A stretch of 64,000 nucleotides of DNA, taken from NCBI RefSeq assembly GCF_035046485.1, contig NC_085137.1, forward strand, positions 9,378,252 to 9,442,251, in the 5' to 3' direction. The stretch's first letter is position 1. Each line of letters opens with the position of its first letter. The DNA is from Aedes albopictus (taxonomy: Eukaryota > Arthropoda > Insecta > Diptera > Culicidae). Of this stretch, positions 1-9,603 are shown in pieces. A program made the position numbers and the translations under genes. Below the pieces are notes generated by a model. That model did not search any database. It saw only the letters and a program-made list of their open reading frames with translations, and had not been told where the DNA came from.

Positions 1-509
1 AACGGCTTTGGACCGCTGAGCGAGTAGTGCTGATTGACGAACATCATGCTGGTTCGCTTCTGGAGGTCCTTGATGTCCGGCAAGCCTTCACCGAAGCGTT
101 GTTTGATCATCGCATTGGCGGCATTATCGTTGAACCAGCTGTACATGGCTTTGAACGTTTGTGCGGTGATGAAGTTGGCCGTTCGCTGCGAGAAGCTCAT
201 CTTCTCCGAATAGCCCATGAACAGAGCTGGGATGTACGATGGGTTAATTGGATTGCCAATTCGGTCATAATGCCACGGCATCAGCGGGCAACTACTGAGC
301 CCAATGAAGGGTGCATTCAACAGGTGTGCCACACCGAGCATACAGTCGTTGTTGAATTGTTCCACCAGTATCAGATCGTACTGGACTTTGGATTCCAGTA
401 TTTGCTTGATGGCGGCTGAGTTGAGCGCATTATCACAGGCTTGCTTACCCCAATCGTACAGCATGAAGAATTCCATGAAGTGGGAGAAGGCGGGTCGGTA
501 TTCGAATAG
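1..509 (-). CDS. UDP-glycosyltransferase, exon 2 (partial; continues past the left edge)
   Basis: Reverse-strand reading from 509 down to 1 is open and reads as the middle of an insect UGT N-terminal domain. It starts LFEYRPAFSHFMEFF and goes on through YDLILVEQFNNDC, GLSSCPLMPWHYDR and NPSYIPALFMGYS. The exon starts just after a pyrimidine-rich acceptor (ttttttcgatttccag, reverse strand), phase 0. Joining it to exon 1 (5859-6116) gives SFE|LFEYRP, the arrangement expected in this family. UGTs transfer sugar, usually glucose in insects, from UDP-sugar to small lipophilic substrates at the ER lumen, for detoxification and pigment metabolism. About 170 codons are visible. The UDP-sugar-binding C-terminal half with the UGT signature and the membrane anchor lie outside the window. 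The acidic residues E136 and D141 (combined numbering) lie where the residue partnering the catalytic His is expected. Family assignment is firm; substrate cannot be told. Confidence 0.9.
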
Positions 510-660
510 CTGGAAATCGAAAAAAATGGAAGGAGATTTAGCATAAGTGTACATGGGCGTAGCCAGAGTTGGGCATTTCTCCAGGAAAACCATTTCAATT
601 TTATCATAGAATTTTAAATTGTGTGAGTCCATCCAATGATTCCAACAATAAAATTCGTCC

Positions 661-3430
661 ATAATTCCTTCAGGAGTTCCACTTGGAATTCTTTCAGGAA
701 CTGCTCCAGGAATTAATCCAGTACTTCCTCCTGGAAATGTATAGGGATTCCCTTAGGAATTCCCCTTGGTATTGCGTCCAAGATTTCTTCTGGGGTTTCT
801 TCAGGAATTCCTCCAGAAACTGCTACAGGGATTCCTCTATGAGTTCCTCCACGAACTTCTCTTAGGATTCCTTCACGATTTCTCCAAAAATTTCATCTGT
901 GATTTCTTCAGGAATTCTTCCTGGGATTCTTCCAAGAATTCCTCCAAAGATTCACTCGAAAATTTCTTCTGTGATTCTTTCAGGAACAACTCCAGGGAAA
1001 TTCCTCCAAGGATTCTCCCAGGAACTCTTTATAGCATTCCTTCAGGAGTTCCTCTTGGAATTGCTTCCAGGATTCCGCATGGGGTTTCTTCAGGAATTCC
1101 TGCAGGGATTCCTTCAGGAACTGCAACAGAGATTCCTCAAGGAGCTCCTCCACGAACTCATCTTAGTATTCCTTCAAGATATCTCCAAGAATTCCATGTG
1201 CGATTTCTTCAGGAATTCTTCCTGGGATTCCTCCAGGAATTCCTTAAGGGATTCCTCCATGAATTACTCCAGGGATTCCTTTGGAAATTGCTGCAGGGAT
1301 CCCTCTCAAAATCTCTCCAGGGAATCCTACAGAAATGCCTCTAGAGATTCCAGGATTTTCTCTAGGAATACCTTCTGAAATTTTTCCAGGGATTCCTCCA
1401 GGAATTCTTCCAGAATTTCCTCCAAGAGTTGCTGAAAGGATTCCTCCAGGAATTCTAACAGGAATTCCGCTCAAAATTGCTCCAGGAACTTCTGCAGGGA
1501 TTTCTCCATGAATATTTCCAGGGATTCTTTCAGTAATTCCTTCGAGGATTTTTCCAGGAATTCCTCCAGAAATCCTCCAGGAATTCTCAAGGGATTGCTT
1601 CAGAAATTTCTCCAAGAGATACCCTAGAGAATCCTCCAGAAATTCATCCAGTAATTGATTCCTCCAGGAATTCCCTCAGGGATTCTTCCAGCAATTCCCA
1701 CAGGAATACCTCCAGGCATTCCTCCAGGATTTTATCCAGGAATTTCTCCAGGAACTCCTCCATTGATTTCTCCGGGAATTGATCCAGGTATTGCATCTGA
1801 ACAACCCTCAGAAATTTTGTCATCAACTTCTTCAGGAACTTCTGTAGGAAATCCTCTAGGAATTTCTTCAGAAATTCATCGAGGAAATTTTTCGGGAATA
1901 CCTTCAGGATTTTTGCAGGATTGTTTCCAAAGATTCCTTCAGGAATCGCTTCAGAGATTCCTCCAGGGATTCCTCCTCCTCGTCTTCCTCCTCCTCCTCC
2001 TCCTCCTCCTCCTCCTCCATCTTCAAAAATTCCACCAGGAAATTTCCTGGAATTGCTGCTGGACATCTTTCAGAAATTATGTTAGCAATTTCTCCAAGAA
2101 TTTCTCCAGGAAATCCTCTAGGGATTTCTTCAGAGATTTTTTCAGGGATTCTTCCAAGCTTTTCTCCATGAATTCCTCCAGGGATTCCTCCTGAGATCTC
2201 CACAAATTTCTCCAGGGATTTTACAGGATTTTACTAGAGATTCCTCCAGAAAATTCTTCGGAGATTCCTTCAGGAAATCCTCCAGAAATTCCTCCATGGA
2301 TTCTTCTAGGAATTTCTTCTGAAACTACTCAAGTGATTGTTCCAGAAATTTCTCAAGGAATTCCTCCCAGAATTCCTCTGAAGATTTCTCCAGGAATTCT
2401 TCCAGGGATTGCTCCAAGAATTTATCCAAGAATTTCACCAGGAAATTCTCCAGGAATTCCTGCTGGAGCTCATCCAAGAATTGCTCCATGAATTTTTCCA
2501 GGGATTACACCAGAAATTCGTTCAGAAGTTCCTCCAGGCATTCCTTCAGGATTCTCTCAAGATATTTTTCTAGAAATTACTTCAGGGATTCCTCCAGGAA
2601 TTCCTTCAGGAATTTCTCTAAGAACTCCTCCAAAGATTTCTTCAGAAATTCCTCTGAGATTTACTCTAGGAATTCCTCAAGAGATTTCTTTCTTTCTAGG
2701 GATACCATCTTGATTTTTTTTTTCATAAATTTCTCCAAAAATTCCTCTGGAGATTTCTCCAGAAATTCTTCCAGGAATTCCTACCGGGTCTCATCCAAGA
2801 ATTTATCCAGGAATTCCTCCGGGAATTCTTCCAGGGATTGCTCCAGGAATACCTGAAATGATTTCTTCATACATTCCTCTCAATTTCTCCTCAAAAATTC
2901 ATTAAAGAGTTCCTTATGAAATTTCAAAAATCCTTCAATCATTTGTTTTTGGGATGTACCCAAGAATGTTTCCAGGATTACCTGATGATTGTTTTTAATT
3001 ATTTCAAGAAATTTTGGAGGAATTTGAAGATAATTTAAAAAGGATGCACACAGGAATCAGGAAATTATCCAGGAATTCTTTCAAGATCCCCTTCAGCAGT
3101 TTCTTCAGAAGTTTACTAAGGGATGCCATTAGCAATTCCTACAATAAGCGAGACAATAAGTCCTCCAGTGATTCTTACATGCTAAGAGTGTTTTCAGATA
3201 TTTCTCCAGGGATTCATCCAGGAAAGACTATTTCGGAATTCTTCATAGTTTTTCTATAAATTCCTTCTTAAATTCCTCCAGACAGTTATTTTTGAATGAA
3301 TGCCAGGATCTTTTCAAAAAGTCCATTATTTGAGAGTTCTCCGAAAATACCTGCAGCAAAATTCTTCAAGAATTTCTCTAGGCATTTCTTCCAGGAATTC
3401 TCACAGGAATAACTCGAGGGTTTTCTTCAG
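661..3430. repeat. Degenerate tandem array, about 12-bp period (GGAATTCCTCCA-like)
   Basis: The stretch is dominated by variants of GGAATTCCTCCA / GGGATTCCTTCA repeated head to tail for about 2.7 kb, with many EcoRI-like GAATTC cores. The unit contains the palindrome GGAATTCC, so both strands look alike. Because 12 is divisible by 3, every frame reads a four-residue repeat: IPPG, FLQE and NSSR on the plus strand; GGIP, EEFL and SWRN on the minus strand. This explains the many long but meaningless open frames. A (CCT)n run sits at about 1973-2019. Divergence between units is high and grows toward 2900-3430. The array lies in the UGT intron. Confidence 0.85.
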
Positions 3431-3669
3431 TGATAGTTTAAAGGCTTTTATGAGAATATTTTAAAAAATATTTCCAAGGATCCTCCCGGGAATACGTCAA
3501 TTGATATTTTTATAGGATTATGCTCTGAGATGAGTATTTGCAGTATATGAGTATATAAAACAATCTTTAGGGAGATTTCGACAAGGATATACTCGGAACA
3601 ATTCAACTGAAGGCTTATTCTTAAAGGAATAGAGGTCCAGGACATTCCAAGATTGCCAATAAGCATATA

Positions 3670-4130
3670 CACTGTGGTGCATAATTGATCGGACAAACGC
3701 TGATTTTCATACAAAATCGCCATGTTTGAGGTGCTGTAACTATGGTTTGCTTTGGTGGATTGAGCTCAATTTTTGACACGGAACTACGAATATGCTGAAT
3801 TTTGTGTATACAAAGTATAACATGTTTTCGTTCACAGGTCTGGGCGTGGCACGGCGTTGAAAATATTGCAAAAGTGATCGGACAGCGGTACCCCTTTGAT
3901 TTACACGCGTGCCGCTGTCCGATCACTTTTGCAATATTTTCAACGCCTTGCCACGCCCAAACCTGTGAAGGAAAACATTTTATACTTTGTATACACAAAA
4001 TTCAGCATATTCGTAGTTTTGTGTCAAAAATTGAGCTCAATCCACCAAAGCAAACTATAGTTACAGCATCTCAAACTTGGCCATTTTGTATGAAAATCGG
4101 CGTTTGTCCGATCAATTATGCACCACAGTG
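3670..4130. mobile_element. Foldback MITE with 219-bp arms, TA target site
   Basis: Bases 3670-3888 are an almost exact inverted copy of 3912-4130, with a 23-bp loop between. The termini are CACTGTGGTGCATAATTGAT at 3670 and its complement ending at 4130. TA dinucleotides flank the element at 3668-3669 and 4131-4132. TA target duplication and CACTG ends fit a non-autonomous Tc1/mariner-type element. It has no transposase; the open frames here are shadows of the palindrome. Confidence 0.85.
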
Positions 4131-4536
4131 TACAATTCACATATGTATATGTATATGTACAAATTACTGAAAGAACTCCAGTTAGTCATGGAAGACATTA
4201 TGCAGACATTTTGAAAACAAAAAATCTTCGGCCGGGGTTTCATTATGTTCTATTGGAATATCTTGTTTAAGGCAATCAAAAAGAAACTTCTGGATTAGTC
4301 CTCAAAAGAGTTGGTAATTTCCAAAAGAGCTCAGCTTTAATTTCTTACGAATGTTTTGTAGATATCACCAAAAAAATCTTAGGTCCAGAAGAAACAATGC
4401 CCGAGTAATCCTAAAATTCTAAATCTTCCAGAAACTGTCCACCGCTAACAGCACCACGTTAACTTGTGTAGAACAGGCGAGCTATTTTCAACGTATTATT
4501 CAAAATACAACATCGGGAGTGCTGAAGGGTTAAATA

Positions 4537-5276
4537 GGGTGGGGCGGGGCAAGATGGGTCAGTGCCATTTTTGGGCGCATTACTCATGTTTTGTTGATGT
4601 TAATAATTTTGTTAGATGACCAGCATGAATATACAAAAGTTTGGAGCATTGATTGAAAAATAATTATTCACTCTTATTGGAAATAAAAAATAAAATGGTT
4701 TTTAGCTACCATATAATCTCCATATAAACGGCCGCGGGGCAAGATGGGTCACCTTCAATTTATTGTTGGAGCATTCAAAAGTTAATTATTTTTTATTACA
4801 AGACCATCTCATAAATGACTTCAATCAATCAATCAATCAATGAACGCTCAAAATTATAACATAAAATTATGATAATTTTTTAGTGAAAACATCGATTTTC
4901 AAGTCGCCTTAGGACCACTCAAATCGTAAAGTTTTTTATATTCCAAATAAATTTATAAAATGTTTACTAGTAGCTCTTGTTTACTCAGTATGGATATGGA
5001 GCATATATGAATGCGGAACAAATCTCATATTTTGACGTTTTTCGTTGAGAAAATGTGAATTACTTAAAAGGTGACCCATCTTGCCCCGCACTTTTTTCAC
5101 GGCGCCAAATTGATCACTTTTTAAAACTGCTCGTTTAACATCATATTTTGTATGTAATGAACTTTTTATCGCCTTTTAGCATAGCTAACTAGTGTATTAA
5201 AGAGTAGCGGACGAATACAAACCAATACGATTTGTATTTACAAAGTTATGGTGACCCATCTTGCCCCGCCCCACCC
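4537..5276. mobile_element. TIR element (MITE) with GGGTGGGGCGGGGCAAGATG ends
   Basis: The ends GGGTGGGGCGGGGCAAGATG (4537) and its reverse complement (ending 5276) are perfect inverted repeats about 25 bp long, flanked by TA (4535-4536, 5277-5278). A second inverted pair carrying the same GGGGCAAGATGGGTCACC core lies inside, at about 4736-4755 and 5070-5088. The interior is AT-rich and noncoding. A Tc1/mariner-like or similar TA-inserting family is likely. Confidence 0.8.
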
Positions 5277-5372
5277 TATTTTAGAGTGTAATATTATTAT
5301 ATTCAATTTCATCGTGTTGCGTTAAGTTATAAAAACTAGTAGGTAGGTATAAATTTGCCAAGGGTGCTTGGA

Positions 5373-5387
5373 CCCCCCCCCCCCCCC
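5373..5387. repeat. C15 homopolymer run
   Basis: Fifteen consecutive C residues precede 'tgaccaaaaagctgcctac', in otherwise AT-rich intron sequence. Length is likely to vary between copies and sequencing reads. Confidence 0.9.
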
Positions 5388-5858
5388 TGACCAAAAAGCT
5401 GCCTACGCCCTTGTAAGTGTAGGTTGTAATTTAAACCTTATATTAGTCCACCTTAAATTGACCTGATGTCTCCGCATTTCTTAATTTTTATTTTATTTAG
5501 AAAAAATCAGAATCAAGGTGTTTGAGTTATGATAACTTGCATTGTTGTCGTCTTAACCGTTTTCTTTTTCGCACATTTGAAAGTGCATTAAAAACGCAGT
5601 TTTAAGAAATTTTGGTGAGCTCGTTTCATACTACTTCTGCTATTCACTCTAGATCTACATTTTCTATTTTTGTGTTTGTCGATTTTGTCCGAATTTCAAA
5701 TGTATTCAATCAAATTAAACCAAATGTCAACAATCTTGTTCTCCATCACTTCAGTTGGTTTATTATGTTAGTTCTTTCCTCATGTCTCTATCAGTTGTGG
5801 TCAGTCAGTCATTCAGTGATCAAATTTCTTACTTATTCCGTGTTATCAAATTACTCAC

Positions 5859-6116
5859 CTCGAAGCTGACCGAATCCGACAGCAGCTTCATTCCTTCCAG
5901 CGGTATATCGACATAGTTCGGCGGAGGGTCATCTTTCGGGAAGTGGCTTACGACAGTCACCTCGTGGCCCACCGCAGCTAACCCCTTCAGGACTGGCTCG
6001 AAAAAGTGAAAATGACTGGCGCCCGGATGGGGGAATAGTCCCAGAATTTTGTACGACCAGGCCGGTTCACACGCTAGGAGGCTCAGAAGCGCCAATATCA
6101 CAGCCAACGGTTTCAT
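5859..6116 (-). CDS. UDP-glycosyltransferase, exon 1 (signal peptide and start of donor/acceptor domain)
   Basis: The exon has 86 codons from the ATG at 6114-6116 to GAG just before the donor GTGAGTAA, phase 0. Residues 1-21 (MKPLAVILALLSLLACEPAW) form a clear cleavable signal peptide. YKILGLFPHPGASHFHFFEP follows, with the catalytic-type His at residue 35 in the conserved SHF context. Next come GLAAVGHEVTVVSHFP (about 47-60) and PPNYVDIPLEG. The protein should enter the ER and stay as a lumen-facing enzyme. The start was chosen because it directly precedes the signal peptide and no in-frame ATG of the family lies upstream. The track-style extension past the donor (SNLITRNK) is intronic. Together with 1-509 this gives the first 255 residues of a roughly 520-residue family. 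Confidence 0.93.
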
Positions 6117-7050
6117 CCTGGCGACGGCGTCGACTCACTTCATCCAACCTACCTGTTGCATGCATAATGAAATGAGGTTTTAAATTTCAGCTGATTTTTT
6201 AAACAAAACTCGTTTTGCTGATACACGACACCTTTCGTGGAGATCGCAGCTGGATCTAAATCTTCAGAGATAAGTCAAGAGAGCTTAAGCAGAACAGCAC
6301 CACAAGAAACGATTCAATCTCAGCTGAACGCAATTGGATGGATTGGTTGGCGGTCGTCAGCTGATTGTTATTCAAGAGTCGTATTCCTCTCCGAATGGAA
6401 ACTCTCTTAGACAGTGTGGAGGCAATTTGCGCACACGTCTAACTCAAGGTCTTTGCTTCTCCCTTTTCATGCTGTTATGCCTTCATGAAGTTTCGGTTTC
6501 GTTTACGTTCTTATAGCCCTGGGAGATTGCCAGTCTAATATGGTTTGAACCATAAACAGAAAACAGACAAATAAGCAATACTGTTTGAATTGGGTGAGAT
6601 CAGTACCCCAGTAATGATTTAGTGTTAGATAATTTCGGTCGTTTCAGAAGCAAATTAGCGAACGCTTAATGGTGCGACATGATGACTTTCAAGTCGTAAA
6701 ACAGTGGCAGATTACACACGACATATAACAAAGTATTGCTAAGTCATTGCAATTTCGAATAACAGGTACTATGACGGTCAGCTTCGAAGTGATTCAAGCA
6801 TTTAATCTCGGAAATTTACCGGATTTGTTCATTCATGATGAGTTTTGCTGACCTATACGTAAACAACAAACAGGCACGACTTACTTAGTCGATAGATGTG
6901 CTTGAATGGTTTTGTGACGGAGTTGTGACATCCTCATAAATCGTTAACTCATTTTACCTCAACTGATGGTGGTTTACTTTATGTTTCAATTGTAAATTAA
7001 TTTACAAACAATTCAAACAAAAATGTAGTAAATCATACACTCATCCATCA
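6117..7050 (-). other. UGT 5' flank; no other feature seen
   Basis: Presumed 5'UTR and promoter of the minus-strand UGT gene followed by AT-rich intergenic DNA. I see no convincing TATA box or initiator whose position could be fixed. The 60-codon plus-strand open frame at 6334-6516 has no recognisable content and is judged spurious. Confidence 0.5.
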
Positions 7051-7051
7051 T

Positions 7052-7981
7052 TTATTGTATACTACAGAAACTCCGCTTAACAAATGCACTCCTTAACATA
7101 ATTATGTACGCGACTATAGTACCAATACTTGAATTCTTGCAGGCTTGACAGTTTTTTGCAACTTGCCGAACCACGGTGCGAAGGTTCGGCACATGAAAGC
7201 GTTGACGAACTTCATTGTGGACCATCTCGTAATTCGCATGTGTACGGTGTACGTAGCCCATTGCCCTCAGAAGGCGTTACCGTCTGGAGAAGTTTCCCCA
7301 ACAAATTGCTTCCTCGGTGGAGCCACCAACCGCCTCTTGGTGAACCGGACATGGTCGAAGCTCTTCGTCCGTAACGAATGGACCTAATGACGATTTCTTC
7401 GGCCACTCCGTTTCCGGAAGATATAGGAAACTCGGCCCTCGAAACCAGCGGGATTCGACGTCTGTGGATGGTCCTCTCCCCCCACTTGGTGGCCTCATCG
7501 GCTACGTTATGTTGCTTGGGGACCCATCTCCATTCTGTTGCCTCCGTTTTGTTCAGGATCTCTCCTACTCGAAATGCCACGAACTGTCGATACCTGCAGT
7601 GTTGTGATTGGATCCACGCAATGTTGCCGAAAAATCTGTCCATAGAACTCGGCGACTAATCGGAATCGTGTGGTATTCGCAAACTGATTTTGATAATCTT
7701 GCTCCCAGCAGTGCACCCATAAGCTCCAAGTGTGGAACCGACAATGATTTTAGTGGAGCTACCTTTGCTTTGGCCATCACCAATGTGCAAAACACCGTGT
7801 CACTCACCGCTGTCCGAAAATAGGCTGCTGCAGCGAACGCTTCTCCACTTGCGTTCGTGAAATGGCGTTCGATGAAATGGCGATTCTGTACCAGAGCAAC
7901 GGAAAATCCAGGAAACTCATCGAGAAGACCAGCCCGGTCTACAAGCTCTCTCCATACATCGACCACCAGGGAGTAATGCAC
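7052..7981 (-). pseudogene. BEL/Pao retrotransposon pol remnant (RNase H region to integrase zinc finger)
   Basis: Reading down the minus strand across three frames gives consecutive BEL/Pao pol pieces. VPHLELMGALLGARL comes first, then RVLWTD, FVAFRVGEIL and WRWVPKQHNVADEATKW. Near 7143-7250 comes the integrase zinc-binding segment (VHNEVRQRFHVPNLRT, VAKNCQAC). The order matches a normal pol, but at least two frameshifts break it and both ends are missing. No LTR was identified. It is an old non-functional fragment of a retrovirus-like element that once encoded reverse transcriptase, RNase H and integrase. Confidence 0.8.
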
Positions 7982-8057
7982 AAGGACAGTCGTATATGAT
8001 CGGCAGCGTATTTAACCTACGTTCCCGATTATCTTACCTAGACGCCATCCTCTGACT

Positions 8058-8200
8058 TTGCTCCTGATCAACTGGTACCATCGTCGCTACCTGCATGCGA
8101 AGCACGAGACGGTCCATAATGAAATTCGTCAACGCTTTCATGTGCCGAACCTTCGCACCGTGGTTCGGCAAGTTGCAAAAAACTGTCAAGCCTGCAATTC
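8058..8200 (+). pseudogene. BEL/Pao integrase zinc-finger fragment, opposite orientation
   Basis: The plus-strand frame reads HAKHETVHNEIRQRFHVPNL and VAKNCQAC, the same segment as at 7143-7250 but inverted. About 95 bp (roughly 7136-7232 versus 8100-8196) are near-identical inverted copies. It abuts the 3' end of the RTE remnant on its right. It may be half of a second BEL copy or the product of a local rearrangement. Confidence 0.75.
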
Positions 8201-8370
8201 TTTATCGAAGTCCGAAACATCTACCCAACAATCTCCATCCTGGGTGATTGCCCGCCATCGCCTTGATCTGTGGCCAGGTCAAATTTCTGTCGACTTGCTT
8301 GATTTTGTTGTAGATGCTGCGCTGCCCTGAGCCTCTGGGTCTGCCTCTGCTTCGACGTCCTGCTGGGTTC
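8196..8370 (-). pseudogene. RTE-clade LINE, C-terminal end of ORF2 (distal piece)
   Basis: The minus strand reads NPAGRRSRGRPRGSGQRS, then IKQVDRNLTWPQIKAMAGN and a stop after GRCFGLR. This is the typical C-terminus of RTE reverse transcriptases (WNPxGxRxRGRPR ... LTWxxxKxxAxxR). It is the continuation of 9604-11470, separated by the 1233-bp insertion at 8371-9603. The RTE 3' end appears to lie at about 8196, against the BEL integrase fragment. Confidence 0.8.
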
Positions 8371-9603
8371 CCCAGCCAGCAATTTGGTTGCTATATCGAA
8401 ATTGCAACTGAAATAGTCACACATATATAGCACCAAAGAAATCGTATTCAATGCACGAAACAGGCATATACATACTAAAGTGGAGGCCATATCGAATCAT
8501 ATATACGATTACTGCGATTCCATTCAACATAATTTACGTTTTCCGGAAAAAAATCTACGATTTCGCCGATTTTATCCGTCTAAATATACGATTATGCATG
8601 ATATTATTACGATTGGGAATACCAATATACGACTCAAGATTTTCAAATAAAAAAAAATGCAAATGGTGTTCAGTGGGAAACGAACTTAGGTCCTTTGATT
8701 GAGAACTGCGCGTTATCTCTATTGGCTATATCGCCAAGTTGAAAATAGAGAGTTCAAAATGAATGGCATGAAACGAATAAAAATTAGCATGATACGGTGC
8801 GAGACTTGTGGTGGGAGCGTTATTGTTGTGCAATGAGTGGCACCAAAAGTGGTGCCGTGCAAGAGGCCCGGAATTCACATCGTTGTTGGAATCTATACAT
8901 CACTTACAATAATCTGCTAGTCATCTGCTAGTATGAAAACCTATAATGAATATAGGTTGAAATTATTGGTTGAAATTATTATATATTATGGTTGAAATGT
9001 GTCAACAACAACAACAAAAATACACATTTGTGATGAATGCTATTTTTTTCTTTTTCTCCATCATACAAATATGTAAACAAAACCATTTACGATTTCCGAA
9101 ATTAAGATTCGACTATTAAAAGGGCGACTGTAAAAATGAATATACGATTTCTACGATTTCATTCACTTCGTATACGACGCAAATGTGACGCAAACGATCA
9201 ATATACAACATTGTTATAGTTGTATACGATTTCACCGATTTTGATCATACCTTTAGGTAGCAAGCTCGATTTGGCAGATTCATATACGATGTGAAGCGAC
9301 GATTTCCACGATTTAAAGAAATCATATATACGATGCTAGCGAACTTGCAGCTTGACACTAAGAATGTATGTTTTTTTCAAGATTCTATCCGATTCTGTGC
9401 GATCCTACCGATAGTATCTCGCACCTTTTATGATCGGAGACGACTATATGAAACAAAATCGCAATTGAAATTTAATTTGGCATGAAATGCGATTTTTCGC
9501 AATCATTGTCAACAAATATACATATTATTATACAATTCTGATTCAATATATGAAAATATACGATTTTTTTCACACAATGATTTACGATACGTGGTTGGCT
9601 GGG
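8371..9603. mobile_element. 1.23 kb TIR-type element rich in TACGATT motifs, inserted in the RTE
   Basis: Ends CCCAGCCA (8371) and TGGCTGGG (9603) are short inverted repeats. The interior contains at least a dozen ATATACGATT / CTACGATTT motifs on the plus strand between 8490 and 9590 and has no credible gene. The RTE frame is interrupted exactly here: LDW on one side and NPAG on the other. Removing the insert restores ttggaaccc, with a GA or GGA overlap as the target duplication. Superfamily unknown. Confidence 0.7.

Larger units (their letters stand above)
510..5858 (-). other. UGT intron 1 (5.35 kb), filled with repeats
   Basis: This is the interval between the donor GTGAGTAA (reverse strand, 5851-5858) and the acceptor at 510-512. 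It holds a 12-bp-period array (about 661-3430), a foldback element (3670-4130), a TIR element (4537-5276) and a C15 run (5373-5387). Stretches 3431-3667, 4133-4534 and 5388-5858 are AT-rich with nothing recognisable. The short open frames inside are repeat artefacts. Confidence 0.85.

Noticed and set aside
371..607. Minus-strand 78-codon frame and plus-strand 130-codon frame over UGT exon 2
   Set aside because: They are shadow frames; the conserved UGT sequence is in a third frame entering at the 510-512 acceptor.
766..2856. Many 60-190 codon open frames on both strands
   Set aside because: They are tetrapeptide readings of the 12-bp repeat in every frame, with no domain and no codon bias, and they lie in the UGT intron.
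3621..4170. Two mirror open frames of about 125 codons
   Set aside because: They are the two arms of the foldback element read on opposite strands.
5612..5869. Plus-strand 85-codon frame overlapping UGT exon 1
   Set aside because: No recognisable content. It lies antisense to the intron and exon boundary of a confident gene.
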